A program made the translations under genes and the position numbers. Below the pieces are notes generated by a model, which worked only from the letters and a program-made list of their open reading frames with translations, searched no databases and was not told where the DNA came from. Positions 44,151-53,723 of a stretch of 64,000 nt of DNA are shown in pieces. Origin of the DNA: Paenibacillus sp. FSL R7-0204 (GTDB lineage: Bacteria > Bacillota > Bacilli > Paenibacillales > Paenibacillaceae); NCBI RefSeq assembly GCF_038002225.1, contig NZ_JBBOCA010000001.1:7192001-7256000 (forward strand), given 5' to 3'. Position 1 is the stretch's first letter, and each line of letters starts with the position of its first letter.

Positions 44151-46720
44151 TATTGCTGCTCACCTCCTACCCGGTAATTCCGTCCGTCTATGGTTACTCC
44201 GCCCACACTCACCGGCACACGGTTATAATTCACTGTAATCGTGGTTCCTGCTTCATAAGTCGTCTGATAGACACCTTCCGCCAGCTTCTTATGCTCTCTG
44301 ATCGTCTGGGACTGAACACTCTTCAGCACTTGGCTCAAAGCCTGATACTGCCCGGCTGCCTGGTCAATCCAACTGCGGTAATCGGCGGAGTAGAGGCTGC
44401 CAAAGCCGGTCATTTTAATCGCGGAAGGATCAGCATAGAACCAGGTGTAATACGGGGCGCTCCCGGTCTCCAGCGCCTTGAGCAGACTGAGCGATGCATC
44501 CTGATCGTCAGCCATATTCCAGGCGGTTCCGGCATACTGCAGATAACCGTGGTACACCATCTGGAAGAAGGGGATGCTCTCATCCGTAATATTGAACCCG
44601 CTGCTCTGCATGGGCGCAGCCACGATATGACGGGCGAAGGGAGCCGCGTACGCATTGCCGCCTTCCACCATCAGGCGGGGCACCGAGCTGCTCATACGCT
44701 CCAGCTGCTCCTTGACGATTCCTTCGGCCCGCTGGCGGTCCACCAGCTCCTCCGCATTGAAATCGGAATTCAGCCCGCTGCCGAGATCCCGCAGGGACAA
44801 GCCGTCCACTCCAAGCTCTGCATAATCCCCGAGGAAGCCGTCTACCACACCCGGCAGTACCCGGGGGCTGACGACATAACCGGAGGGCTCCTTCACATCC
44901 AGCTTCAGCATGGAGAAATCGAAGGGATACGTATGCGCCAGCTTGCCCGTAATCAGCCGGGAGGCCTGTGATTTGCGTAAGCCCTTGGCTTCCGGGAAGG
45001 TCTGCAGGAACGAAGCATCGGGATACAGTGTAACCCCCTTATCCTGTGCGTAGGCCTGCAGCTCCTTGAGCCCTCCGGTCCCGCCAAGCTTGCTGTCCAC
45101 AGATACGCCCTTCGGGTAATTATGGTTGATGCCGCCGTTGAACCATCCGGTATACCGCAGTTGAATATCCCCGATCCCCTTCTCCTGCATCTGCTCCAGG
45201 ATGATCTTGGCCTCCTTGAAGGAGGTAAGCGGCTCATAAGCGCTGTAAGGAATGCCCAGGAAGAATTTCTTCTTCGGAATGCCGCCGATCAATTCCAGGT
45301 AAAAGGGAACGTCCTCTGTCCCGTCCAGCCTTGCCATCCCGGTATGTTCAATTAAGTACTCCCGGTAATGCGCGGCCATACCTGAATAGCTGGCTTCCTC
45401 CTGATCAAGGAAGCTGTACGCTACAGTGATATCCCCAGAGAAGATACCCGCCTGAAATTGCTTCACCGTACTGGAACGCCAGCCGTTGGTCAGCGTAACT
45501 TCCTCCAGACTGCCCAGCGTATAGCTGGAGAAGACATTGTTATACTGATTCAGCCGTCCGCTGACGTCTGCCTCCACGGCTGCAACCGCATCTCCGCTCT
45601 CGATCACCGCCAGGAAGCCGCGGTCCCGATACTTCATCCCGAATACAGGCAGCCGTGCGGTCTCCTCCTTCTGCACTTGCCCCAGCTGGGTCAGCGCAGC
45701 ATCCGGCCCGTACATCGCGGTACGGTAAGGGGTAGCATAGAGCTTGTTATTATTGAAGTGTATCAGTGACCCGGAGCCGTCCGGCACCAGGCTGTAGCCT
45801 TCATCCTTTGTCCCGCTCGCTCCAAAAAACGGAAGCAGCGACAACGTCTGAATGTGCATATTGTCCGGATACCGGACCTTATCGCCCGGGATGCTTACCC
45901 GCAGCTGCTTCCCGTCCAGCCGGTATTCCAGGGGAAGCGTCACCAGGGCGGCTCCGTCCTCCTCTTCACCATAGGCCGCCTTATCGATGGCAATTTGTTC
46001 CTCATCATAGCCGATCTGCCCGAACAGGGAGGTTACCTTTTTCAGCCCCACTCCCTTGAAGGAGGTATCTCTTCGTTCATACCGCTTGCTCGATTCATCG
46101 TACCTGAACCGCTTCTCAATCTCCTTCTTGTCGCTGTCCTTCTCAAGGCGGCCGATAATCAGGGTACGGAAGCGTTCTTCACTGATGTATTTGGGAATTC
46201 CGTCGATATTGCTCTTGACCTCCCCCAGCGTGTACACGATATTCAGGCTGTCGCCCGATTCCTCGATAGTGAACTGGCTACTCTGCACACTGTGGGTGTA
46301 GTTATCGTAGTTCATCAGATTGCCCTTGCTGTCATAATAGGTCAGCTCTACCTGCACATTCAGCTTGGATTTGTTATATCCGGTGGCGACAGCATCCTGT
46401 TCGCGGTCCTGCGGATTCGAATACCAGAGCGCTCCGCTCTGCTTATCCTTAACGGCAATCTCCGTAGTCGTCTGATTCAGATACAGGGTCAAATACTCGT
46501 TGTCCAGGGCCGCCTTCATATCTGCGGATAGCTCCGGCGATTTCGGGGTGTCCTGCACGCTCTGCGCTGAGGATTGTACCGCTTCTTCGGATGGTATTGC
46601 TGCTTCAGACTGAACCGCCGATTCCGCTTCAGGTGCAGATTCCGCAAAGTCCGCGTACGGTAGGACGGCCGCACCGCTGAGCATAAGCACAATAGCAATG
46701 ATGGTTAGCTTCTTCTTCAA
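44150..46720 (-). CDS. DUF5696 family secreted protein, candidate glycoside hydrolase
   Basis: 856 residues. The signal peptide covers about 1-28, then a Glu/Ser/Ala-rich spacer. Residues about 70-490 are beta-rich (YSNPQDREQDAVATGYNKSKLNVQVELTYYD and many later strands), resembling a mutarotase-like sandwich. From about 490 (FYLELIGGIPKKKFFLG) the pattern is alternating strands and helices of a TIM barrel: IGDIQLRYTGWFNGGINHNY, LKELQAYAQDKGVTLYPDASF, GVDGLSLRDLGSGLNSDF, RLMVEGGNAYAAPFA, FQMVYHGYLQYAG. That sandwich-plus-barrel order is seen in clan GH-D/GH101-like enzymes. Asp in LRDLG and Glu in MVEGG are possible catalytic residues. DUF5696 has no assigned activity that I know of. It is embedded in the glycan operon. 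Confidence 0.78.
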   Translation of the reverse strand: MKKKLTIIAIVLMLSGAAVLPYADFAESAPEAESAVQSEAAIPSEEAVQSSAQSVQDTPKSPELSADMKAALDNEYLTLYLNQTTTEIAVKDKQSGALWYSNPQDREQDAVATGYNKSKLNVQVELTYYDSKGNLMNYDNYTHSVQSSQFTIEESGDSLNIVYTLGEVKSNIDGIPKYISEERFRTLIIGRLEKDSDKKEIEKRFRYDESSKRYERRDTSFKGVGLKKVTSLFGQIGYDEEQIAIDKAAYGEEEDGAALVTLPLEYRLDGKQLRVSIPGDKVRYPDNMHIQTLSLLPFFGASGTKDEGYSLVPDGSGSLIHFNNNKLYATPYRTAMYGPDAALTQLGQVQKEETARLPVFGMKYRDRGFLAVIESGDAVAAVEADVSGRLNQYNNVFSSYTLGSLEEVTLTNGWRSSTVKQFQAGIFSGDITVAYSFLDQEEASYSGMAAHYREYLIEHTGMARLDGTEDVPFYLELIGGIPKKKFFLGIPYSAYEPLTSFKEAKIILEQMQEKGIGDIQLRYTGWFNGGINHNYPKGVSVDSKLGGTGGLKELQAYAQDKGVTLYPDASFLQTFPEAKGLRKSQASRLITGKLAHTYPFDFSMLKLDVKEPSGYVVSPRVLPGVVDGFLGDYAELGVDGLSLRDLGSGLNSDFNAEELVDRQRAEGIVKEQLERMSSSVPRLMVEGGNAYAAPFARHIVAAPMQSSGFNITDESIPFFQMVYHGYLQYAGTAWNMADDQDASLSLLKALETGSAPYYTWFYADPSAIKMTGFGSLYSADYRSWIDQAAGQYQALSQVLKSVQSQTIREHKKLAEGVYQTTYEAGTTITVNYNRVPVSVGGVTIDGRNYRVGGEQQ

Positions 46721-46738
46721 AACCTGGCTCCTCCTTTC

Positions 46739-47362
46739 TTATCCGCGAAGTGAAAGCTCCTGGTAGACGGTGTAGACAAAACTGACAATTTGCTGGATCA
46801 GATTGAAGAACAGCAGGCCCAGGAAGATGATGATGCCCACCACGGCCAGCGTCAGCAGCATGGTTGTAATTGTTTTAAGCACCGTGTATTGATGAACCGT
46901 CATGGTTCCGATGAACAAGAGCCAGACGAACCAGAGCGTGGCCAGGGCATCCAGCAAATGATAGAAGGAAGCCTCCCGCAGTGTAATCACGTTGCTGAGC
47001 AGGATATTGGGAATGTTGATCAGAATCAGCGGAAGCAGGGCGTAGCCTGTCGTAATGACGATCTCCGTGAACTTTCCTTCCCCGTCCATCAGCGTCGTAA
47101 GGGACCAGTTCGCCAGGCACCAGAGCAGGAACGGGAAAATAATATACTTGAGCTCATTGATGCTGTTCAGTGCAAGCGGGTGATTATAGTTGACCACATA
47201 GCCTACATATTGGCGCTTCACAATCATGGTCAGGGTAAGGAATATAAGAATGCCCAGTGCCATGCGCAGCTTGCCCTTATTCTCGTATTTCAGATCCCAG
47301 AATCCGTCGAAGGGGTGCAGAGCTACATGCAGTGAATATTTAATGTCCTTAAGAAACGGCAT
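46739..47362 (-). CDS. YIP1 family membrane protein
   Basis: 207 residues with five predicted membrane helices, for example MALGILIFLTLTMIV, IIFPFLLWCLANWSL and VGIIIFLGLLFFNLI. It starts with a short soluble region (LHVALHPFDGFWDLKYENKG), a signature shared by Firmicute YIP1 members in these loci. It overlaps the NHL gene by 14 bp and precedes DUF5696 by 18 bp. Its role is unknown; I suspect a scaffold or assembly partner for the importer or the NHL protein. Confidence 0.8.
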   Translation of the reverse strand: MPFLKDIKYSLHVALHPFDGFWDLKYENKGKLRMALGILIFLTLTMIVKRQYVGYVVNYNHPLALNSINELKYIIFPFLLWCLANWSLTTLMDGEGKFTEIVITTGYALLPLILINIPNILLSNVITLREASFYHLLDALATLWFVWLLFIGTMTVHQYTVLKTITTMLLTLAVVGIIIFLGLLFFNLIQQIVSFVYTVYQELSLRG

Positions 47363-48806
47363 CCTGAACCCTCCCTTCCTTTCTCGGCCGCTTCACCAGG
47401 CGGACGATTACGTAGCCTCCCAGCAGCACGGCTATCATTCCGGTCATATAAATGCTGAAGTGATCGCGCATATACTCCCTGCGGTATTTCCCCAGTGCCT
47501 TGGAGTAATATTCGCGGTCATTGCCCAGCTTCAGATAGGTCATAGCCTGCTTGTATTCGCCTTGGCGGAGCAGCGATTTGCCGATACCGACATACGCCAT
47601 CTCATAGTTGGCATCCAACTTCAGCACCTCCCGCCACAGCTTCGCGGCTTCATCATGCTTGCCGGAGCTGTACAGGGTGTTTGCTTCATTGACCATGCTG
47701 CCAAACTGAGTCACTGTGAACTCGGTAATTCTCCCCAGATCACGGTCCAGCACATAGAGCACATTCTCATAGCTCTCTACCGCCGCCGGATTCTTGAATG
47801 TGCCGAGCTGGCTACCCAATTGGCCGATAACATACAGCAGCTTGCCGTCCTCATTGTAGGTGAACACCCGCCCGCGCGTGGCGTCCAGTGCCCGGTAGAC
47901 CCCGTTTCCGGTCACATCAATGTCAATGAACGCGGAGCGGTCCCGGCTCAGATCGCCGATGGGCGGGATCTCTTTGCTGACCCGCAGGACATCGATGCCG
48001 GAAGGATTCAGTCTTTTCACCGGAGAAAAGGTCTTCTTATCCACCGTAGTGGTATAGATGAAGCCGTCCTCATCGACATCCACATTATTGAATTCCAGCG
48101 GAATGAACTGCACCATCTTCTCGCGCTGCTCCTTGGTCGATACCGACTTCCAGAACAGATCTACAGGATCAAACTGCACCTTGTTCGTGCCCATGAAGCC
48201 TGTGAACTGCCCGTCGCTGTCGAACTCGATCAGCCCTTCATAGACCCCTCTGCCAACCACATAGATGCGGCCTGCCTTATCAACAATCACTTTTCGCGGA
48301 AAATACTCAAAACCCGCTCCAATGATATCCGCCTTCGGCGCTCCGATCTCCCGCACGAAGGTCCCTGTGCCGTCCAGCTCGACCAGCCGTCTGTTCTCCG
48401 TATCCGCCACGTAGATCCGGCCGGCGTCCGTCACGAAGAGTCCTTCCGGGTTATTGAAGCTGTCCTTCTTCTCCCCGTTCCGGAAGCCTTCGATGACACG
48501 GAGTGTGTTCCACTCCTTATCCAGCACCACAATCCGCCCGTTCCCGGAATCGAGCACATAGAGCAGCCCCTCCGCCGAGACGAACAGGTCCCCCGGAGCA
48601 TTCCAGGCTCCCGTCCCTGCCTCTAGCCCGCTAATGGCCCGCGAAGGAAGATAAGCAATCGGCGACTGAACCGCCTCGCCCCAGTAGGAGTAGGTATACC
48701 CTTCATACGGCGCTGCCCCGGCCGGCCTAGGACACAGGCTCACAAGCAGCAGCACGGATACAAGCACCAGTATCGATGACTTTATTCTCAACCCTAACGC
48801 CTCCAT
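47349..48806 (-). CDS. NHL beta-propeller and TPR membrane protein
   Basis: 485 residues. The signal peptide covers about 1-30. Six NHL-type blades lie at about 55-345 (GDLFVSAEGLLYVLDSGNGRIVVLD, EGLFVTDAGRIYVADTENRRLVELD, RKVIVDKAGRIYVVGRGVYEGLIEFD). A tetratricopeptide segment follows at about 365-430 (NTLYSSGKHDEAAKLWREVL, YVGIGKSLLRQGEYKQAMTYLK). Near the C-terminus is one membrane helix (TGMIAVLLGGYVIVRLV) and a basic tail. The propeller is therefore outside the cell. It sits between importer pair 1 and DUF5696. Known relatives have no assigned function; binding of protein or glycan partners is likely. Confidence 0.85.
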   Translation of the reverse strand: MEALGLRIKSSILVLVSVLLLVSLCPRPAGAAPYEGYTYSYWGEAVQSPIAYLPSRAISGLEAGTGAWNAPGDLFVSAEGLLYVLDSGNGRIVVLDKEWNTLRVIEGFRNGEKKDSFNNPEGLFVTDAGRIYVADTENRRLVELDGTGTFVREIGAPKADIIGAGFEYFPRKVIVDKAGRIYVVGRGVYEGLIEFDSDGQFTGFMGTNKVQFDPVDLFWKSVSTKEQREKMVQFIPLEFNNVDVDEDGFIYTTTVDKKTFSPVKRLNPSGIDVLRVSKEIPPIGDLSRDRSAFIDIDVTGNGVYRALDATRGRVFTYNEDGKLLYVIGQLGSQLGTFKNPAAVESYENVLYVLDRDLGRITEFTVTQFGSMVNEANTLYSSGKHDEAAKLWREVLKLDANYEMAYVGIGKSLLRQGEYKQAMTYLKLGNDREYYSKALGKYRREYMRDHFSIYMTGMIAVLLGGYVIVRLVKRPRKEGRVQDAVS

Positions 48807-48810
48807 CGCT

Positions 48811-49674
48811 TCAGTCCTTCATGCCGGACGAAGCCATCGTCTGAATCACATTGCTCTGTGACAGAATGAACGTCACAATCGGCACGGTCATCATAATCAC
48901 CGCTACCGCGGCCCCGACTCCTGCTCGGGCGATCCCGCCCTGAATAATCTGGCCCATCGCATAATGCAGCGTTTTGAGCTGCTCACTATAGATGAAGCTG
49001 CCGCCGTCCGTGCCCCATAGCATCTGCATCATCAAGATGAGCAGCGTCAGCCAGGCCGGCTTCACCAGCGGCATGACGACCTGCCAGAAGATGCGGTATT
49101 CACTTGCCCCATCAATCTTCGCCGCCTCCAGCAGCGCATCCGGGATCTGCTCCATGAACTGCTTCATTAGATAGAGTCCCAGCGGATAGGCAAAGGCAGG
49201 AACGATAACCGCCTGGTAGGTGTCCATCCAGCCCAGAGCGGACATTATCATATAGTTCGGTATCGCGGTAACATGCGGCGAGAACATCAGCGACAGGACA
49301 ACCACGGTGAACAGCACCTTAGAGCCGCGGAATTTATGCTTTGCCAGCGGGTAAGCCGCCGCCGAAGCCAGCAGGATATGCCCGGCTGTACCGGCGGCGG
49401 TAATGAATACGGTGTTAAATATATATCTGGAGAACGGCACCCAGGAATTCTTCATCACCTGAAACAGATTGGCAAAGTTCTCCAGCGTTGCATTGCGTAC
49501 AAACAGCGTAGGCGGGAAAATAAACAGCTCATCCAGGGGCTTGAACGCATTGTTAATGACATAAATTAACGGAATCGCCATGAATGATCCGAATCCGGCC
49601 AGGGCCAGGAACAGCAGGGCGTCGACCTGCCAGGAACGGTTTACTTTTTTGTTCAGACGTATCGCCAGCTTCAT
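48811..49674 (-). CDS. carbohydrate ABC transporter permease, MalG-like (first pair)
   Basis: 287 residues, six predicted membrane helices, EAA loop DALLEAAKIDGASEYRIFWQVVMPLVKPA. The N-terminus has LFLALAGFGSFMAIPLIYVINNAFKP. It pairs with the upstream MalF-like gene (5-bp gap) and precedes the NHL gene by 4 bp, so the operon is tight here. Confidence 0.94.
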   Translation of the reverse strand: MKLAIRLNKKVNRSWQVDALLFLALAGFGSFMAIPLIYVINNAFKPLDELFIFPPTLFVRNATLENFANLFQVMKNSWVPFSRYIFNTVFITAAGTAGHILLASAAAYPLAKHKFRGSKVLFTVVVLSLMFSPHVTAIPNYMIMSALGWMDTYQAVIVPAFAYPLGLYLMKQFMEQIPDALLEAAKIDGASEYRIFWQVVMPLVKPAWLTLLILMMQMLWGTDGGSFIYSEQLKTLHYAMGQIIQGGIARAGVGAAVAVIMMTVPIVTFILSQSNVIQTMASSGMKD

Positions 49675-49679
49675 CCCGC

Positions 49680-50645
49680 TTATTCACCTACCCTCTTCAG
49701 CAGCTTTTGGACAATCAGATTGCTGCCCAGCATCATCACGAACAGCACGGTGGCAATCGCCGAGGCATAGCCCATCTCGAAGCGGATCGTACCGTAATCC
49801 ACCAGGTGGGTTACGATTGTATGCGCCCCGTACTGCACACTCGGGAAGCCAGCCAGCGCCATAGCCACATCGGCAACTGCCAGCGACGCAGTGATCTGAA
49901 TGACCGCGCCGAACATCAGCTGCGGGCGCATGGAAGGCAGCGTAATGAACCACAGCTCCTGCCAGCGGTTTTTGACACCATCCACCGCCCCTGCTTCATA
50001 CAGCGTCTTGTCAACGGTCTGCAGTCCGGCGATGAAGGCCAGGAAGCTGGTCCCCAGACTTAGCCAGAGCTGTACCAGCATGATGATCCCCAGCATATAC
50101 TTGGGGTCCTGCAGCCATTGGATCGGCTCATAAATTACGCCAAGCTGCATGAGAAGTCCGTTGATGATCCCGTAGGAGTCACTGGAGAAGATAATCTGCC
50201 AGATGAAGAATACATTCCCCGAGATGGACGGCGCAAAAAAGATCAGGGTCATAAACGCCCGCAGCTTGGGATTCAGCTCATTGATCAGCCAGGCAAACAG
50301 AAAACAGGCGATATAGCTGACCGGTCCCGTAACCACTGAGAAAATCAGCGTATTTTTGACCCCGATCAGGAATACATCATCGTTCCAGAGCAGCTTGGAA
50401 TAATTCTCCCAGCCGATCCAGCGCGGCATCTCCAGCATGTTGAAGTGCGTGAAGCTGAAGATGATCGAAATCACTACCGGTAGTACGGTAAACAACAGAA
50501 ACAGCACCATGTATGGCGCCAGCAGTATATACAGGTGCTTATCCCGCCGCACATCCTTGCCGAACAATGCCCAGTAATTACGCAGCCCGGAAGGGGACAG
50601 CCGGGGCTGAATCAAGGGTTCGGCCGTATTTTTCACTTTCTGCAC
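49680..50645 (-). CDS. carbohydrate ABC transporter permease, MalF-like (first pair)
   Basis: 321 residues, six predicted membrane helices, EAA loop DKTLYEAGAVDGVKNRWQELWFITLPSMRPQ. The first helix (LYILLAPYMVLFLLFTVLPVVISIIFSF) is typical of CUT1 permeases. It is separated from the large binding protein by 12 bp. Confidence 0.94.
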   Translation of the reverse strand: MQKVKNTAEPLIQPRLSPSGLRNYWALFGKDVRRDKHLYILLAPYMVLFLLFTVLPVVISIIFSFTHFNMLEMPRWIGWENYSKLLWNDDVFLIGVKNTLIFSVVTGPVSYIACFLFAWLINELNPKLRAFMTLIFFAPSISGNVFFIWQIIFSSDSYGIINGLLMQLGVIYEPIQWLQDPKYMLGIIMLVQLWLSLGTSFLAFIAGLQTVDKTLYEAGAVDGVKNRWQELWFITLPSMRPQLMFGAVIQITASLAVADVAMALAGFPSVQYGAHTIVTHLVDYGTIRFEMGYASAIATVLFVMMLGSNLIVQKLLKRVGE

Positions 50646-50657
50646 AAGAGTCCCTCC

Positions 50658-53567
50658 CTATTCCCTTCGTTTCAAATCGAACTCTGCTCTCTTCTGATCA
50701 ATCTCATAGTCGATCTCCTGCACATAATCGTACAGAGCATCGGCGGTGTTCGTTCCATTGTTGATGACCTCACGCAGAGCATTGTCCAGATGGCGGCCTG
50801 TGAAGTAACCGCCCGGCACCTCAGGCACACCCTGCACCCATTGCCACTGCTCCTCCAGATGGCGGTAATCGCTTGTCGGCCACGGCAGCTCCTTAAGCGC
50901 TTCAACGTTGGCGGTCGGATACCGCGCAGCCGCGCCCATGAGGCCCTCCATCTCCCGGCCGAAGCGGACCTGCGAATCCTTGTCTACCCACCACTTCATG
51001 AATTCCCAGGCGGCATCCTTGTTCTTAGCCTGCTTCAGCATCAGTGCGGCGGTGCCCCCGCTGGCAACATCCCTGCGGATACTCCCGTCCGGCTGCTTCG
51101 TCCCCGGAACCGGAATGAATTCCCATAGCCCCTTAATCTCCGGCGCAGATACGCTCAGATAGTTATAGAAGGTATAGTCCTGAATGCCGACCGGCATCTC
51201 GCCGGTGCGGAACCGCATCGGGAAGTCGAAGATCAGCGGCAGCTTGTAGCTGGTATAGAAATTGGTCCAGTTTTTGAAGGCAGCCAGCCCGGTCTCTGTA
51301 TCGAGTCCGCTCTTCGCTCCGTTATTCAGATAAAATGATCCGCCCATCTGATAGAGCAGCATGGCATAGGCGCGGTTGACCTCCAGCACCGGCACACCTG
51401 TCGTCTGCGCGAGCGGCAGCGCCATATCCATCCGGTGCTTCTGCAGCACCGGAATCATTGCATATACCTCATCCCACGTCTGCGGCGGCTCAAGATTCAG
51501 CTCCTGCAGAATATCCTTGCGGTAGAAGAGCATGTTGAAGATCTGCTGCTCCGGCAGGGCAAAGACCTGATTCTCGAACCGGTACGGCACGAGCGCACTG
51601 TCTCTGAACTGCTTCACCACTTCCTCATAGCCGGGGTACTTCGACAGATCCTCTGCCGCTTTGCGCATCCCGAAGTTCACCGGCATATCATTGCCGACCT
51701 GCATCGCCACATCCGGGCCTTCCCCGGCCAGCGAGGCGCGCAGCAGCACATTCGGACTCACCAGCTTCAGATTGACAGAGGTGCCGGTGAGCGGGGTAAA
51801 TGTATCATCAATCATTGCCTTCAGCACCTGCGCCTGGTCGCGGCCGGTTCCGATCCATACATCAATGGTCTCGCCGTTCTCCGTGGTATTGCCAATCGTG
51901 TTGTAATCCTCGAAGAACGAATGGGTGAAGGACGACACCTCATGCACAAGCTTCCTGAACCCGGAAGCATTCGCCTTCGGCAGCTTCACATCCGGCGAAG
52001 ACAGCAGCAGATAATCAATCTCCAGCGGCTGCTCCCGTACCTCCAGAATCCAGGAGCCTACGCTGCCGACATTGATTTTGAACTGCGACAGCCGCTTCTG
52101 CACCGTTTCCGGCTTGTCGGCCATGTCCGCCAGCTGATAGGCAGTTTTATTCAAGGTTGCGGTTTTATCACTCTTTTCCCCTGTAAGCCGGACCAGCTCT
52201 TCCGATACGCCATATAGAATCTGGCTCTGCTCACGGAAGACCGCCGTCATATCCGGGATTTGCTCCTCCAGCCTGTAATCGCGGTACGGATCTGGCACAT
52301 TGCCTGTAATCATCAGGATTTTCCGGTACATCGCATTAATGTCCAGCACACTGGCCTCCACCTGGCGCAAGAGCGGTGCAATGGCCCCGAGGCTGACCTC
52401 CAGCTGCAATTCGTGTTTTCCTTTGCTTAAATAGAATAAATAAGGCTCCTCATCGTTCCCCAGCCGGTTCATCTGCCAATCCGAATCATAGTAGAACGGA
52501 ATCTGCAGCATTTCCCGGAACGGAATCTCTCCGTCAATCCGCAGGGAGCGTGTGGAATATATCCCTCTTAACAGCTCCTGCCGGCCTTTGATGGTGATGT
52601 TGTACAGACCGTCATCCGGCGCTTCTACTTCCCAGGTGATCCATTGTCCCGGTACCCGCCAGTTGTTGCCGCCAATCGTGTTCATTCTGATCTTGGACAC
52701 ATCATACGGCTCTGTTGAAGGGCTTGAGCGGTCTGTGATCGGATACAAGGTCGGGGAGGATTTGTAAACAGCGTCTTCCCCCTGCACCTTAACCGTGTGG
52801 CCGCTGGTGGGTTTGTACCCCTTAGCTTCGTAGCTCTGCTTCACCTCTGCGTAGGCAGCGGGTGCATCGTAGCTGTGCAGCTTAATATAGTCGATGACCA
52901 TCGGCTCTCTGCTGGACACCATCGTCAAGGTGTGCGTTCCGGCCGACAGATAGAATTGGTACGGCTCCTCATAGTAGCCTTCCGTATCTCTCAGCAGGGT
53001 CTCCTGCCAGGCCGGGGCCTCAATCTGGCGCGGCCGGAGATCATTGTCCCGGTTATCCTGCTGGATCTCCGGATTCTCATTGACCCAGATCCGCCCGAAG
53101 GACAGATTGCGGGCGCTGGTGAACGGCAGCTTGCCGTCGATCAGCAGCTCACGTTCAATCGCCGAGCTTTTGCCCTTCACCGGATAATACCGGACAGAGA
53201 TGTGGTATAGCCCGGACTTCGGCACATCCAGCTGCCACCCGATGGAGCCGCTCTCCTCCGTTCTGACGTATCTTCCCGTCTCCCCGCCAAGCTCCGTTAG
53301 CACCTCCGGACTCATCCCCTCGGCCCCGGTATAATCGGCCCCCTTCAGCATAATTTCTTCGCGGGGCTGCTCCTCGCCCTCGTATTGCTGCAGATAATGC
53401 TCATAGCTGCCCTCAGGCAGCAGCTGCACCTCCTGCCCGTTTCCCGTCACACCTTGGGCCTGGGCAGCAGGCAGCTCTGCACTTGCCGCAGGCAGCGCCA
53501 TCATGGAGATCAGCATGACGGTTACAAGTGTCCGGTTCATCTTCCGCCGGGATAATGATCTTCTCAC
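50658..53567 (-). CDS. large extracellular solute-binding protein with carbohydrate-binding-like N-terminal modules
   Basis: 969 residues from a GTG start (GAGGAGGG upstream). The signal peptide covers about 10-35 (RTLVTVMLISMMALPAASA). Two beta-sandwich modules of the CBM35-like type appear at about 65-240 (ETGRYVRTEESGSIGWQLDVPKSGLYHISVRYYP, AGTHTLTMVSSREPMVIDYIKL) and 250-400 (VPGQWITWEVEAPDDGLYNITIKG). A helical linker follows. The last ~400 residues are a type-I solute-binding fold (TIDVWIGTGRDQAQVLKAMIDDTF, ASLAGEGPDVAMQVGNDMP, WDEVYAMIPVLQKHRMDMALP, DAAWEFMKWWVDKD). No lipobox Cys. Binding a long or branched glycan and handing it to importer pair 1 is the likely role. Confidence 0.85.
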   Translation of the reverse strand: MRRSLSRRKMNRTLVTVMLISMMALPAASAELPAAQAQGVTGNGQEVQLLPEGSYEHYLQQYEGEEQPREEIMLKGADYTGAEGMSPEVLTELGGETGRYVRTEESGSIGWQLDVPKSGLYHISVRYYPVKGKSSAIERELLIDGKLPFTSARNLSFGRIWVNENPEIQQDNRDNDLRPRQIEAPAWQETLLRDTEGYYEEPYQFYLSAGTHTLTMVSSREPMVIDYIKLHSYDAPAAYAEVKQSYEAKGYKPTSGHTVKVQGEDAVYKSSPTLYPITDRSSPSTEPYDVSKIRMNTIGGNNWRVPGQWITWEVEAPDDGLYNITIKGRQELLRGIYSTRSLRIDGEIPFREMLQIPFYYDSDWQMNRLGNDEEPYLFYLSKGKHELQLEVSLGAIAPLLRQVEASVLDINAMYRKILMITGNVPDPYRDYRLEEQIPDMTAVFREQSQILYGVSEELVRLTGEKSDKTATLNKTAYQLADMADKPETVQKRLSQFKINVGSVGSWILEVREQPLEIDYLLLSSPDVKLPKANASGFRKLVHEVSSFTHSFFEDYNTIGNTTENGETIDVWIGTGRDQAQVLKAMIDDTFTPLTGTSVNLKLVSPNVLLRASLAGEGPDVAMQVGNDMPVNFGMRKAAEDLSKYPGYEEVVKQFRDSALVPYRFENQVFALPEQQIFNMLFYRKDILQELNLEPPQTWDEVYAMIPVLQKHRMDMALPLAQTTGVPVLEVNRAYAMLLYQMGGSFYLNNGAKSGLDTETGLAAFKNWTNFYTSYKLPLIFDFPMRFRTGEMPVGIQDYTFYNYLSVSAPEIKGLWEFIPVPGTKQPDGSIRRDVASGGTAALMLKQAKNKDAAWEFMKWWVDKDSQVRFGREMEGLMGAAARYPTANVEALKELPWPTSDYRHLEEQWQWVQGVPEVPGGYFTGRHLDNALREVINNGTNTADALYDYVQEIDYEIDQKRAEFDLKRRE

Positions 53568-53626
53568 TCGGGTTCCCTCCTCTAGCAGACTTGCATATTA
53601 AGAGTGATACAGCTGCACACGACTAT

Positions 53627-53706
53627 GCCGCCCTATAAGGGCGGCTGCCGATTCTGCGGACTAACACAGCAGGTATTGCGCAGAACAAGCATGAATTACG
53701 CTTGTT
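53627..53706 (-). other. two intercistronic stem-loops between the binding-protein genes
   Basis: GCCGCCC (53627-53633) pairs with GGGCGGC (53639-53645), and AACAAGC (53684-53690) pairs with GCTTGTT (53700-53706). They lie after the SBP stop codon with no T-tract. Such hairpins often protect the first cistron's mRNA, allowing more binding protein than permease. Confidence 0.6.
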
Positions 53707-53723
53707 ATGAGCTGTTTTGTTAC

